Shown here piece after piece: positions 15,912 through 23,292 of a stretch of 64,000 nucleotides of DNA. The DNA is taken from positions 62,001 to 126,000 of the forward strand of contig NZ_AUGR01000009.1 of the NCBI RefSeq assembly GCF_000422765.1, read 5' to 3'. The stretch is from Neptunomonas japonica DSM 18939. GTDB taxonomy: Bacteria > Pseudomonadota > Gammaproteobacteria > Pseudomonadales > Balneatricaceae. The translations under genes and the position numbers were made by a program. The notes below the pieces were generated by a model. The model saw nothing but the letters and a program-made list of their open reading frames with translations, ran no database searches and was not told where the DNA came from. Each line of letters starts with the position of its first letter. The first letter of the stretch is position 1.

Positions 15912-17400
15912 AGGTTGGCTCCTTCTCTGTAGTATTGAGAGAATGATGAGAAAAAGGGGGGATGCGTGCTAAAACGGGTACATTAAGCATCGCGACAACG
16001 GTGTCTTTACGACGAATACTGGTATCGAGCAGTTCAGCAATGGTCGCCAGACCTATGCCTAAACCAATGCCTGCAATACTTCCGGCTATCACGAAAATAA
16101 TAAGTGGCATATTGATGGGGCCAAGTGGATCAAAAGGTGGGTCGATCAACTTTACGCGTTCGTGTTCTTCATTCTTGCCTAGCGAGCGTGTTACTCGTGC
16201 CATTTCATGACGCTCCGCAAGGTTCTCAAATACTTTTTGGCGTACTTGAATATCGCGCTCTAACTCTTTTAAGCGGCGCTCATGTTGCCCATAGCCATTA
16301 ACTTGCTGCTGCATACGATCAATTTCGGCTTGCAGTGACTTCACCTCGTTCATAAGGCGCTCGATATGATCATTCGCTTTTTGTAGGCGTTCTAATTGAG
16401 AGATGAGCAGTGGGTGCTTGTTATTACTTTGGTGTGTTTCTTGGCTCATAGTGGCAATAGCCCATAAGCGTTCTAGTTTCACGTTATCTAGGCTACCGCT
16501 ATTAAGAGAGTTCATTTCCATAAGAATGCGGCTGCGCTCTTTTTCCAACGAGCCTAAGCGAGCACGAATACTTTGAACTTGGCTATGTTCATCGGTATAG
16601 CGGGCCCGAAGCTGGGTGAGTTGCGCCATTTCATTGATAATGGACTCTTCAATTTTCCCTACCACAGGATTGGTTTGTGATAAGCGTAACGCGAGACTGG
16701 CCTGAGCCGCCTTTGCACCTTCCAGCTCAATGCTACGTTCAGCTAAGTAGGCTTTAAGCACGGATAAGCGCGCAACATTGGCTCCATGTAGCGCGGGGAG
16801 TTCACTCGCATATTTATTTTTATACTCAGCCAGTGTTTGTTCGGCATCTTGTAAGTTGGAGCGTCTTGCTTCCATTTCACCTGCAAGAAAGTTTTCAGAC
16901 TGCAATACAGATGAGCGCTGTGGTGCAAGTACGCGCTCCACAAAGTGCATGCTAATCATAGAAAGGGTTTCTTTGATTTTTAGGGAAGATCCTGCGCGAT
17001 AAGTGATCTTTATAAGGTTATCGCCGACAAGTTTTGCATTAAGTGCTTTTGAAAGGTCGGCAATGACATTGGCTTTGCTCTGCTCATCCATCTCGTCATT
17101 GAGCAAATTCATTTTCCAGGCAACACTGGCAAGGATATGTCGGCTATGGAGTAATGCATTGAGTGCTTCCATGCGGTTACGCAGGTTCGTTGCAATGGAT
17201 AGGTCTTCAAGAAAAGGGTTATGCTCTGATGCTTCTTGAAACAAAATAGTTGTGGTTGTTTCGTATTTTTTAGGTGATAAAGCACCAACAGTAAGCCCGA
17301 CAAAAGGCATCAATAAAATCGGAAGCATGATTAGATAACGACGACGCCATGCTGCCCATAAAATGGAAGCAATGTTCTTTATCAATAGGCTTCTAATCAT
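15904..17400 (-). CDS. Wzz-like chain-length regulator/co-polymerase, SypO-like
   Basis: 498 aa. An N-terminal membrane helix ('YLIMLPILLMPFVGLTVGAL') and Wzz-type segment to about residue 120 are followed by a long periplasmic coiled coil (about 180-420, many Glu, Arg, Gln heptads) and a second membrane helix (about 440-462, 'NMPLIIFVIAGSIAGIGLGI') with the Pro-rich entry 'PFDPLGPINMP' typical of co-polymerases. No kinase domain is attached; the SypD-like protein at 9197 is the candidate cytoplasmic partner. Second gene of the sigma-54 operon at 17948. Confidence 0.8.
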   Translation of the reverse strand: MIRSLLIKNIASILWAAWRRRYLIMLPILLMPFVGLTVGALSPKKYETTTTILFQEASEHNPFLEDLSIATNLRNRMEALNALLHSRHILASVAWKMNLLNDEMDEQSKANVIADLSKALNAKLVGDNLIKITYRAGSSLKIKETLSMISMHFVERVLAPQRSSVLQSENFLAGEMEARRSNLQDAEQTLAEYKNKYASELPALHGANVARLSVLKAYLAERSIELEGAKAAQASLALRLSQTNPVVGKIEESIINEMAQLTQLRARYTDEHSQVQSIRARLGSLEKERSRILMEMNSLNSGSLDNVKLERLWAIATMSQETHQSNNKHPLLISQLERLQKANDHIERLMNEVKSLQAEIDRMQQQVNGYGQHERRLKELERDIQVRQKVFENLAERHEMARVTRSLGKNEEHERVKLIDPPFDPLGPINMPLIIFVIAGSIAGIGLGIGLATIAELLDTSIRRKDTVVAMLNVPVLARIPPFSHHSLNTTEKEPTYE

Positions 17401-17424
17401 AAGTTTCTCTCTTGCGCTGTGTTG

Positions 17425-17907
17425 TTACTGTGAGATCTGTACACGGTCAGCCTGCAATTCAGGCTGCATAGAGATATTTGTTTTACGTGTACGTTTGCTA
17501 AGAAAGTCACTGACATGTTTGCAACGAGAAATGGCAAGAGATGCTGCAGTAAAAGGATCACTTAACCCACCGGGAGCACAAGCAACACTGACGGGTGTAT
17601 TAGCGAGGTTGGCAAAACGATGTAGCTGGTCTTCTTGTGTTGGTGTTAGGCGAGAAATTTTTCCAGAAAATGAGAGTGTTAATTCGTTTTGGTCGCTTTG
17701 AGAAGACGACTGTTGAGTAGTCTTACCGTTTCGAGCTTGGGCAAGAAGCTGCTCAACACTCATTGGCTTATGGCCATTGTTAGTTACTGCTTGGGGTTGA
17801 TTTATACCTAGTGAGGACAGGTTTATGTTGCTTAAAGATGTGGCGCAACCTGATAGCAGTCCGAGTGAGCTTAAAATGATTGAGTAACTTATCCAGGCCC
17901 TTTTCAT
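17425..17907 (-). CDS. OmpA-like lipoprotein, possibly SypB-like
   Basis: 160 aa. The signal peptide ends in lipobox 'LLSGC', Cys about residue 21. After a Ser/Gln-rich linker the last 75 residues look like a reduced OmpA-type peptidoglycan-binding domain: 'LTLSFSGKISRLTPTQEDQLHRFA', then 'AASLAISRCKHVSDFLSKR', corresponding to the helix that carries the conserved Arg. First gene after the sigma-54 promoter at 17948-17963, 24 bp before the Wzz-like gene. In V. fischeri SypB is also described as an OmpA-like protein; the equivalence is inference. Confidence 0.6.
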   Translation of the reverse strand: MKRAWISYSIILSSLGLLSGCATSLSNINLSSLGINQPQAVTNNGHKPMSVEQLLAQARNGKTTQQSSSQSDQNELTLSFSGKISRLTPTQEDQLHRFANLANTPVSVACAPGGLSDPFTAASLAISRCKHVSDFLSKRTRKTNISMQPELQADRVQISQ

Positions 17908-17947
17908 TATCTATCTCCAATACTTTTAAAGTGTGTAATAGAGATAA

Positions 17948-17963
17948 AGCAGGGATTGGGCCA
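17948..17963 (-). promoter_or_regulatory. Sigma-54 promoter of the OmpA-like/Wzz operon
   Basis: On the minus strand TGGCCC-N5-CTGCT with GG and GC ten bases apart. The start of transcription would lie near 17937, 30 bases before the ATG at 17907. It would drive five genes down to 12930. Confidence 0.7.
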
Positions 17964-18081
17964 AGATCTTCTAATTAATTTAAATTATTATAAATCATAT
18001 AGTTGCAGATATTTAGTGAAGTGTTATATGTTGCTAATATGTGTTTGAAACACTATTGAAGTAGCTCGTTATCAGAAAGAG

Positions 18082-18094
18082 TCGCAATTTGAGA
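18082..18094. promoter_or_regulatory. Enhancer palindrome variant TCGCA-N3-TGAGA
   Basis: One arm differs by one base from the TCTCA-N3-TGAGA copies. It lies 118 bp upstream of the -24 box at 17963. Confidence 0.5.
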
Positions 18095-18150
18095 GAAGAG
18101 CGCCAGGCGAGGCAATTGAGGGATTAAGGAGGGTTGTAGCAAGTAAGCTA

Positions 18151-18180
18151 CCCGTCACTCAACGTTATTCGAATGACGGG
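18151..18180. repeat. Inverted repeat after the repeat lipoprotein gene
   Basis: CCCGTCA (18151-18157) and TGACGGG (18174-18180) with a 16-bp loop, 20 bp beyond the stop of the gene at 18200. No T-run follows on either strand, so a rho-independent terminator is possible but not typical. Confidence 0.35.
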
Positions 18181-18199
18181 CGGCCTTGGCGTGTTCTCG

Positions 18200-18757
18200 T
18201 TATAAGTTGTAATGCTGCTTGAATTTCATCATTAGCGCTTCAGGCTTATACTTTTTATTTTGCTTGTTCAGTACATAAACCACGGTTTGCTTGTCAGGGC
18301 CTGTACCGATATCCGTATAACGGTAGGGTGCCTCACCAATCATACGCATGGCTTTCATATCTTCTAAGCTATCGAAAACATATAAACGGCCATCCTCAGC
18401 ACGGATTTCACCGTAAAATGGATCGGCTGCTTGTAATGATCCTTTAAACATCTCTTCTGCTGCTACGCCGCTTAGCTTCTTCTTATCAACGCCGCGCAGG
18501 CCGTAAACCAGTGTTTGTCCATTTGGACCACCGCCAATGAGCACTTTACGGTACGATGTTTCACCGACAGTCAGGAACTCTTGATAGACCTTAAAATCAT
18601 CAAAAACATAGTAACGGCCTTCATGAGATACTTCATAAAGATCTTGGTTATTAATCTCTGGAGCTGTAGCGACGTTATCCTTCACGCTAGTCGATTGGCA
18701 ACCATACAAGCTCAGTAGTGCTGCGACCGTCATCATTCCTGCAAACTGTTTTTTCAT
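18200..18757 (-). CDS. Lipoprotein with two tandem copies of an unknown ~60-residue repeat
   Basis: 185 aa. Signal peptide with lipobox 'LYGC' (Cys near residue 20). Two repeats follow. The first, about residues 40-95, has 'EGRYYVFDDFKVYQEF', 'ETSYRKVLIGGGPNGQTLVYGL'; the second, about 115-175, has 'DGRLYVFDSLEDMKAM', 'EAPYRYTDIGTGPDKQTVVYVL'. Shared pattern: YVFD-x5-10-(E)xxYR-x3-IG-x-GP-x2-QT-(L/V)VY-x-L. No named family recognised. No sigma-54 promoter found; the gene stands alone between two polysaccharide operons, so a link to the polysaccharide is only positional. Confidence 0.7.
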   Translation of the reverse strand: MKKQFAGMMTVAALLSLYGCQSTSVKDNVATAPEINNQDLYEVSHEGRYYVFDDFKVYQEFLTVGETSYRKVLIGGGPNGQTLVYGLRGVDKKKLSGVAAEEMFKGSLQAADPFYGEIRAEDGRLYVFDSLEDMKAMRMIGEAPYRYTDIGTGPDKQTVVYVLNKQNKKYKPEALMMKFKQHYNL

Positions 18758-18809
18758 TTCTGCCTCACAAGCATTGTTTCAACGTAATCACAGCACCATA
18801 GCGGCAGAA

Positions 18810-18829
18810 TATGACAGAATCATGTCATA
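18810..18829. promoter_or_regulatory. Perfect 7-6-7 palindrome upstream of the repeat lipoprotein
   Basis: TATGACA (18810-18816), six bases, TGTCATA (18823-18829). It overlaps the stop of the upstream glycosyltransferase gene and lies 53 bp before the lipoprotein ATG. Fits an operator; a terminator is unlikely since no T-run follows. Confidence 0.4.
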
Positions 18830-19958
18830 AAGATTGCAGTATATCTTTGAGTAACCTAGCTTGTTTGCTCCAACTTTCTTTGCTGAGGCGCTGTTGCCTC
18901 ATGCGTATGAATTGCTGGCTGTTTGACTGGTAAGAATGTTCAATCGCTTGTGCAAAGCCCCCCGCATCATTGCGAATGTCGATAAGATCCCTGTAACCAT
19001 CCAATGCAGGAAAATCGCTACTAACAACTGCAGAGCCTGCGGCTAAATACTCCCTTAGTTTTAAAGGGTTGCATGCCTCAATTTGGCGATTGTGCAAAAA
19101 CGGCAGCAAACCGACATCCCAATGTTGGCTATACCGAGGCAGTTCATGATGGGGCTTTGGCCCTAACCATTGAATGTTAGGTTCTTTCAATAACCCTTCT
19201 ATGTTGCAGCTTGCAGGGCCTATAAGTACAAACGTCCAGTGCGGCAAGTGGCGGGCTGTATCAATCATTAGGGCTTGATCAAACCATCTGGCGATTGATC
19301 CATAAAAACCAGCGACAGGGCCAATAGGTAGGTCAGTTGCACGTTCCGTAGGTGTTGAAAAGAGTTCGGTATCAACACCGTGGGGAAGAACGATTGTTTT
19401 TTGTGAAGGGAATTTCTCAGCGAGCTTGTTACTGGCAGTAATGATCAAGGTGCTCTTAATGACGAGCTCTTGCTCCATCTGTTGAATTGGCTGGTGGTCA
19501 ACGCCATCCAATGCCGAGAAATCATCACCGCAGTAGTAGATAGTAGCGCGTTCACCTAATCTGCCGACAACATCAACCGCTGACGGTAATGATGTCCAGA
19601 GTAATGGGCGCTGCTTGTTTTGTTTGAGCAAGGGTTTTAATTGCTGCGTAAGAATTGTCTGATTAATACGACGTGCTATTTGGCTTGCAGGCCAAGGTAT
19701 GGTGCAGGGCTGTAAAATTGAAGGCTGTGGCCCTTGTCGGTTATCTTGAGTAGATTCAGAAGAAAACGGGGTATGTAAAAGAGCGGTTAATTTATTCCAT
19801 ACTCTATGCATATCCCGTTGAGTGAATCTAGGCTTACGTAGCCCTAGGGAGTTCACCCAGAGGATCTCCTGCTCCGGGATTAGATGCTTAATTAAGTGTT
19901 GCGTACTGCTAGGGTGCCCGCCCCAGTCTTCGCCAAAAACCAACATATCAATATTCAT
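18825..19958 (-). CDS. Glycosyltransferase, GT-B fold (GT4-like), exopolysaccharide locus
   Basis: 377 aa. C-terminal half has the donor-binding signature: 'VLPHGVDTELF', 'PVAGFYGSIARWFD', 'FVLIGPASCNIEGL', 'NIQWLGPKPHHELP', and 'ACNPLKLREYLAAGSAVVSSD' with the conserved Lys/Glu. The N-terminal half starts 'MLVFGEDWGGHPSS', as in this type of teichuronic acid or capsule transferases. Start forms an ATGA overlap (19955-19958) with the acyltransferase upstream. Corresponds in role to one of SypH/I/J/N; which one cannot be told. Confidence 0.75.
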   Translation of the reverse strand: MNIDMLVFGEDWGGHPSSTQHLIKHLIPEQEILWVNSLGLRKPRFTQRDMHRVWNKLTALLHTPFSSESTQDNRQGPQPSILQPCTIPWPASQIARRINQTILTQQLKPLLKQNKQRPLLWTSLPSAVDVVGRLGERATIYYCGDDFSALDGVDHQPIQQMEQELVIKSTLIITASNKLAEKFPSQKTIVLPHGVDTELFSTPTERATDLPIGPVAGFYGSIARWFDQALMIDTARHLPHWTFVLIGPASCNIEGLLKEPNIQWLGPKPHHELPRYSQHWDVGLLPFLHNRQIEACNPLKLREYLAAGSAVVSSDFPALDGYRDLIDIRNDAGGFAQAIEHSYQSNSQQFIRMRQQRLSKESWSKQARLLKDILQSL

Positions 19959-20737
19959 GCGGCGTTCTCCGTGCTATGAGTACTCGCATGTGAACTGCTT
20001 TGAGGAGTATTAGGCGAAGTGCTGGTGGACGTATCGAGGGGTTTAATAATTTTTGCGGGTACGCCCGCGGCCAAAACAAAAGCAGGGAGGTTATGTGTTA
20101 CAACACTACCGGCAGCAACAATGGTGCCTGTGCCAATGGTGACACCTTTCATAACCGAAACGCCTGAACCGAGCCATACATCCTTTTCAAGAATAATATC
20201 GCCCACCTGGTCATCGCTTTCAGGTAACCCTTTAGCACGTGCAACAGGGTCAAGTGGGTGGCCGGGGTAACCCGCTAAAAAACCACGTCCGGCAATACGT
20301 ACATTATCGCCAATAATAACGTGTTGCCCAACAGCAATGGTGGTTTGCCAGCCGATACCGACGTTGTTTCCTATTGTTAGTTGGGGTGTTTGTTTGCTGC
20401 TCCAACGCCCCGAAAAAGTGGTTTGTCCCGAGATGCGACAATCATTACCTACCTCTATATCAAGGTTACCTTGAACAAGAGGCATGCCGCCATAAAGATA
20501 CAGATGCTTACTGTGGTTGCTTAGGCGTGTTTTAAAAAGAGGTGTCCAATAGAGCACGCGTGTTAGCGAGCTCAATAGATGGCAGATAAGCGTATGTAAA
20601 ATCAGAATAGGCTTGTAAATAAGCTTAACAGAAGGAACTTCGAAATTTTTAGCCCTAAGGTGCAGTTGTTTTATCAACTTAGCTAGTGGGTGGCTAGAGG
20701 TTTTTACCCATCGTTTGAGTGTTTGTAACGTATTCAT
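19955..20737 (-). CDS. Acyltransferase with left-handed beta-helix (hexapeptide repeats), SypM-like
   Basis: 260 aa. After about 100 residues with a hydrophobic stretch (LILHTLICHLLSSLTRVLYW), hexapeptide repeats run from about 100 to 235: 'VGNDCRISGQTTFSG', 'IGNNVGIGWQTTIAVG', 'VIIGDNVRIAGRG', then 'ILEKDVWLGSGVSVMKG', 'TIGTGTIVAAGSVVTHN', 'PAFVLAAGVPAKII', the usual end of the LacA/CysE acetyltransferase class. The tail is Ser/Thr/His-rich. It probably adds acetyl groups to the polysaccharide. First gene of an operon with its own sigma-54 promoter at 20782. Confidence 0.8.
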   Translation of the reverse strand: MNTLQTLKRWVKTSSHPLAKLIKQLHLRAKNFEVPSVKLIYKPILILHTLICHLLSSLTRVLYWTPLFKTRLSNHSKHLYLYGGMPLVQGNLDIEVGNDCRISGQTTFSGRWSSKQTPQLTIGNNVGIGWQTTIAVGQHVIIGDNVRIAGRGFLAGYPGHPLDPVARAKGLPESDDQVGDIILEKDVWLGSGVSVMKGVTIGTGTIVAAGSVVTHNLPAFVLAAGVPAKIIKPLDTSTSTSPNTPQSSSHASTHSTENAA

Positions 20738-20781
20738 CAGTACACCTACCTTATTAAAAAAAGTTGGGTTTATGATGAGCT

Positions 20782-20797
20782 TGCAGAAGCTGTGCCA
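20782..20797 (-). promoter_or_regulatory. Sigma-54 promoter of the acyltransferase operon
   Basis: On the minus strand TGGCAC-N5-CTGCA: exact -24 half and one change in the -12 half. Expected start near 20771, 34 bases before ATG 20737. Confidence 0.8.
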
Positions 20798-20857
20798 GAT
20801 TATTTAACTAATAAAATCAAATAGTTAGTTGTATTGCTTGTGTACGTATTTGTTACT

Positions 20858-20870
20858 TCGCATTTTGCGA
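20858..20870. promoter_or_regulatory. Enhancer palindrome variant TCGCA-N3-TGCGA
   Basis: Perfect 5-3-5 palindrome with G/C at the third and eleventh positions in place of T/A, 60 bp upstream of the -24 box at 20797. Confidence 0.55.
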
Positions 20871-20988
20871 CAAAGTTTGTGTGCCGAATCTAAAACGATC
20901 ACCCTGTAAGCACAGTAGGTATGCAGCATGTTTCTGCGGGCTTATATAAATAGAAATGCTACAAAAAAATGCTGAATCGAGGTGCCCA

Positions 20989-21336
20989 TCATTTTCTTGC
21001 TTTACGGATATCCCGATCTAAATCTTCTGGATGTACAACTAGACCTAGCTGATCTTCTTGAGGAGCAATTACCACATAGAATTCATCTTCTACAAGGCCT
21101 GCTGTCCAACGATGCTGCCACGTTTTTAATGTGATGGCTTCTGCTTCGCATGATTTCCATTCGCCATTAGCCCAGTTGCTCGCGTCAGCTTCACTCGCCC
21201 AAACTGGAACACAATCTTCATCGTCGGTATTGAGCATGACGCAACCATGAGTGTCGGTCAGAATCCAGATCTCCTGCTGGCTGCAAACTTGTTGCAGAAA
21301 TTGTTGATAATTTGCTTCGTAAGCTTGCTCGCTCAT
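20989..21336 (-). CDS. DUF2750 domain-containing protein
   Basis: 115 aa, acidic, soluble, no signal peptide. Recognisable DUF2750 features: N-terminal 'YEANYQQFLQQV', 'EIWILTDTHGCVMLNTDDEDCVPVWAS', 'WKSCEAEAITLKTW', and 'APQEDQLGLVVHPEDLDRDI'. Function of the family is unknown. It stands alone between the polysaccharide promoter at 20782 and the gene-cassette array. Confidence 0.75.
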   Translation of the reverse strand: MSEQAYEANYQQFLQQVCSQQEIWILTDTHGCVMLNTDDEDCVPVWASEADASNWANGEWKSCEAEAITLKTWQHRWTAGLVEDEFYVVIAPQEDQLGLVVHPEDLDRDIRKARK

Positions 21337-21787
21337 AGGGCACCGTTGTGAGAATTGTTACGCGAGAATGCGTAAGCTGTTATTAGGTGCGCATAGTGTC
21401 GGCTTGTACAGATGGTGTCAATTACAAACAGGTAATTTACCGGTTGAGTTGGTTGTTTTCTGTCGGTGCAGAGCCAGAAGGTGCTGGTATTGAAGGGCAA
21501 GGTCTCGGTTGGAAAAAATACGTACATTATCACCAATAATAACGCGCCAATGTTCTTTTGACTAAGAAATAAATGGCTAAGTTATTGATCTTTATAACTA
21601 ACAAACTATGATTCTAGAATAGGGATTGAATGTATTGGGCAAAGGATTGGCTCTTTTTTACAAAAACCACGTTCGTCTCAATCATCCTATCTCTTTGAAT
21701 TACAATAAATTAATGCTTATGGTGTTTTTACTTGGAACCCAATTAGTGCGCCAAAGTGATAGTAAGCCATAGGCTCTTGAATAAACT
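21337..21787. other. Gene-free stretch with a short relic resembling the acyltransferase gene
   Basis: No convincing gene. About 21518-21545 nearly repeats 20294-20321 inside the acyltransferase gene (26-27 of 28 bases alike). Read on the minus strand both encode 'VIIGDNVRI', a hexapeptide-repeat turn, after which the relic runs about 35 unrelated codons to a stop. It may be the remains of a second acyltransferase or a small duplication. The rest is AT-rich and contains presumably the promoter of the DUF2750 gene. Confidence 0.4.
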
Positions 21788-21801
21788 GTTATGCACAAAT
21801 T

Positions 21802-22155
21802 ATGTTGAATTACATCAAGCGAATAAATAGAGAGCGCAAGCAACTATCTAAAGGCTATAGAGTATTTTTAGATATACTCGGCTTCTTATGCGTTGTCATA
21901 GCGTATTTTTCTCTCACAGCTCTATCTAGATATTGTTTATGGCAAGATGCTTGTTCTTATCTACAACAAAATCAGGTAGTTTTTTGGGTAGTATTTCCAT
22001 TCGTATTTCTGCTATCAGTTTCACTAGTCCAATTTTTTGTCTTTGGCTTATGTAGCTTTTATTTTGTATTTTCAGGTCGCCTATCCAGTAAAGAGGCACT
22101 CAAGTTCACGTTTTTATATTACATGCCTCAAAGTTGGTTCAAACAAAATGCATAA
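21802..22155 (+). CDS. Cassette 1 gene: membrane protein of unknown function, 117 aa
   Basis: Starts eight bases after the cassette junction core (21788-21794), with almost no leader, as cassette genes often do. Basic N-terminus, then two or three membrane segments (about 26-46, 62-95). The stop codon TAA lies inside the inverse core GCATAAC of attC1. Not recognised. Confidence 0.6.
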   Translation: MLNYIKRINRERKQLSKGYRVFLDILGFLCVVIAYFSLTALSRYCLWQDACSYLQQNQVVFWVVFPFVFLLSVSLVQFFVFGLCSFYFVFSGRLSSKEALKFTFLYYMPQSWFKQNA

Positions 22156-22263
22156 CAAGCGCAATCACAAAGGACTAAATTCCCGTTGCACCTTTTGGCA
22201 TGGCTTCGCCATTATATGCAAAAAGGCTCCACTCCAATTTAGCCCGTGTTGCGAGCGTTAAAT
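22150..22263 (+). repeat. attC site of cassette 1
   Basis: From inverse core GCATAAC (22150-22156) to core GTTAAAT (22257-22263), 114 bp. The arms pair over much of their length: CTAAATT (22175-22181) with AATTTAG (22236-22242), GCGCAA with TTGCG near the ends, and an inner hairpin (CCTTTTG..CAT with ATGCAAAAAGG). Confidence 0.75.
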
Positions 22264-22531
22264 GCCAAACATGCGAAGCCGAGTTCAATATTTCTCAATT
22301 GCTACACTACTCTCAATACCAGCAGTAATAATTCCAGTTAATATCTGGCTCGGAGAACTACAAGCAACTATAATTTTTATAGTTTTGGTCGTATTACTAT
22401 TATTAGCTCAAGCAGTTTTGTTTAAGTGCCCCATCTGTTGGGAATGTATTTTTAAAATTAAAGGGAGTAAATACTATTTCACTTGGTATCGCGGAGCGTG
22501 TCGAAATTGTGGGCACAAATTCGAAGAGTAA
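22262..22531 (+). CDS. Cassette 2 gene: two-helix membrane protein with a zinc ribbon, 89 aa
   Basis: The ATG at 22262 overlaps the attC1 core (a second ATG at 22271 is also possible). Two adjacent membrane segments cover about residues 10-52, followed by a cytoplasmic tail with CPIC (about 55-58) and CRNCGH (about 80-85), together a CxxC-x20-CxxC zinc ribbon. Ends four bases before the attC2 inverse core. Not recognised as a named family. Confidence 0.55.
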   Translation: MPNMRSRVQYFSIATLLSIPAVIIPVNIWLGELQATIIFIVLVVLLLLAQAVLFKCPICWECIFKIKGSKYYFTWYRGACRNCGHKFEE

Positions 22532-22534
22532 GGC

Positions 22535-22613
22535 ATTTAACACATATGAGCCTTCTCAAGTAAATAAGTCGAAGTAACTCTTACGCGATGCGGCAGAGCT
22601 TTAGTCGTTAGGC
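22535..22613 (+). repeat. attC site of cassette 2
   Basis: Inverse core ATTTAAC (22535-22541) and core GTTAGGC (22607-22613), 79 bp. The inner arms pair only weakly by eye; the call rests on core pattern and on complementarity to the cassette's own start. Confidence 0.6.
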
Positions 22614-22632
22614 GAAGGAAAAACTACAGATT

Positions 22633-23151
22633 ATGATTGAAAACATTACCAGAAAAATTGCTCAGTCAGATGAGCTTTATAGGCTCCTTTCGATAGTACC
22701 TATATTTCTAGTTTTTGGGGTGATTTCCATGTATACAGCTGTACAAAAAGCCCTTCCAGAGAAGTTAGAGTTGATACCTATAGTTAGCAACATTACAGAT
22801 CTTAAAAATAACTCTGGATTAGTATCATTCGAGGGCAATCCTGAAAAACTAAGATTTCCATGCATTTGCGATTACGGATGGGGTTACAAAGCTTTCGATG
22901 GCTCTAAAACAATAAATGCACTTGTTCAAAGAAACTCTGATGCAGAGTTGTATGCATGGGAGCTATCTATTAATGACACATCTATATTTACCTACGAAGA
23001 ATTATATGCAGAACGAAAACAGGAAAAAGATGAGGCCATTCAGTTTGCTTTATATACATTAATAGGTTCAATAGTTGGCTTAGTTTTTTACGCTATCGTA
23101 TATTTCGCACGTAGCAGGTTTTCCGAAAGAGAAGAGCCAGAAATCGCCTAA
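22633..23151 (+). CDS. Cassette 3 gene: membrane protein of unknown function, 172 aa
   Basis: Starts 20 bases after the core at 22607. One membrane segment near residues 20-38, a soluble middle of about 95 residues ('GYKAFDGSKTINALVQRNSDAELYAWE'-like), and a second membrane segment near 138-158. N- and C-termini would face the same side. The stop lies within the attC3 inverse core GCCTAAC. Not recognised. Confidence 0.6.
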   Translation: MIENITRKIAQSDELYRLLSIVPIFLVFGVISMYTAVQKALPEKLELIPIVSNITDLKNNSGLVSFEGNPEKLRFPCICDYGWGYKAFDGSKTINALVQRNSDAELYAWELSINDTSIFTYEELYAERKQEKDEAIQFALYTLIGSIVGLVFYAIVYFARSRFSEREEPEIA

Positions 23152-23206
23152 CCAATCAAGTACACTCTCTACGGTCTAAGGATGTCGCTTATTCGGAGCG
23201 TTAGAA
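23146..23206 (+). repeat. attC site of cassette 3
   Basis: Inverse core GCCTAAC (23146-23152) to GTTAGAA (23200-23206), 61 bp, a usual length for short attC sites. The last base of the final core departs from the Y of GTTRRRY; downstream DNA is no longer cassette-like, so this is the array end. Confidence 0.55.
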
Positions 23207-23292
23207 GGCATTTAATTAAACTTTAAAAGCATCAAAAAAGTGGTAGGTTGTTGTTTAAACTCTCCGGTAATAATTCTAATCGACTCAAACAC

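Larger units (their letters stand above)
21788..23206 (+). mobile_element. Array of three integron gene cassettes without integrase (CALIN-like)
   Basis: Four GTTRRRY-type core junctions divide the stretch into three cassettes, each with one short plus-strand ORF followed by an attC-like site. Core pairs: GTTATGC (21788) with GCATAAC (22150); GTTAAAT (22257) with ATTTAAC (22535); GTTAGGC (22607) with GCCTAAC (23146). In each case the first 7-mer is the exact reverse complement of the second, as expected when a circular cassette with a paired attC is inserted at G/TT. No integrase gene lies in the window. The ORFs are poorer in GC than neighbouring genes and of unknown function. Confidence 0.8.

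Noticed and set aside
18758-18824. Sigma-54 promoter for the repeat lipoprotein
   Set aside because: No GG-N10-GC pair with acceptable flanks on the minus strand.
21333-21536. 67-aa minus-strand ORF overlapping the DUF2750 start
   Set aside because: Lies in another frame from the acyltransferase-like relic and shows no coding character.
21600-21787. Possible attI or further attC site before cassette 1
   Set aside because: No RYYYAAC inverse core at a suitable distance from 21788 and no integrase nearby.
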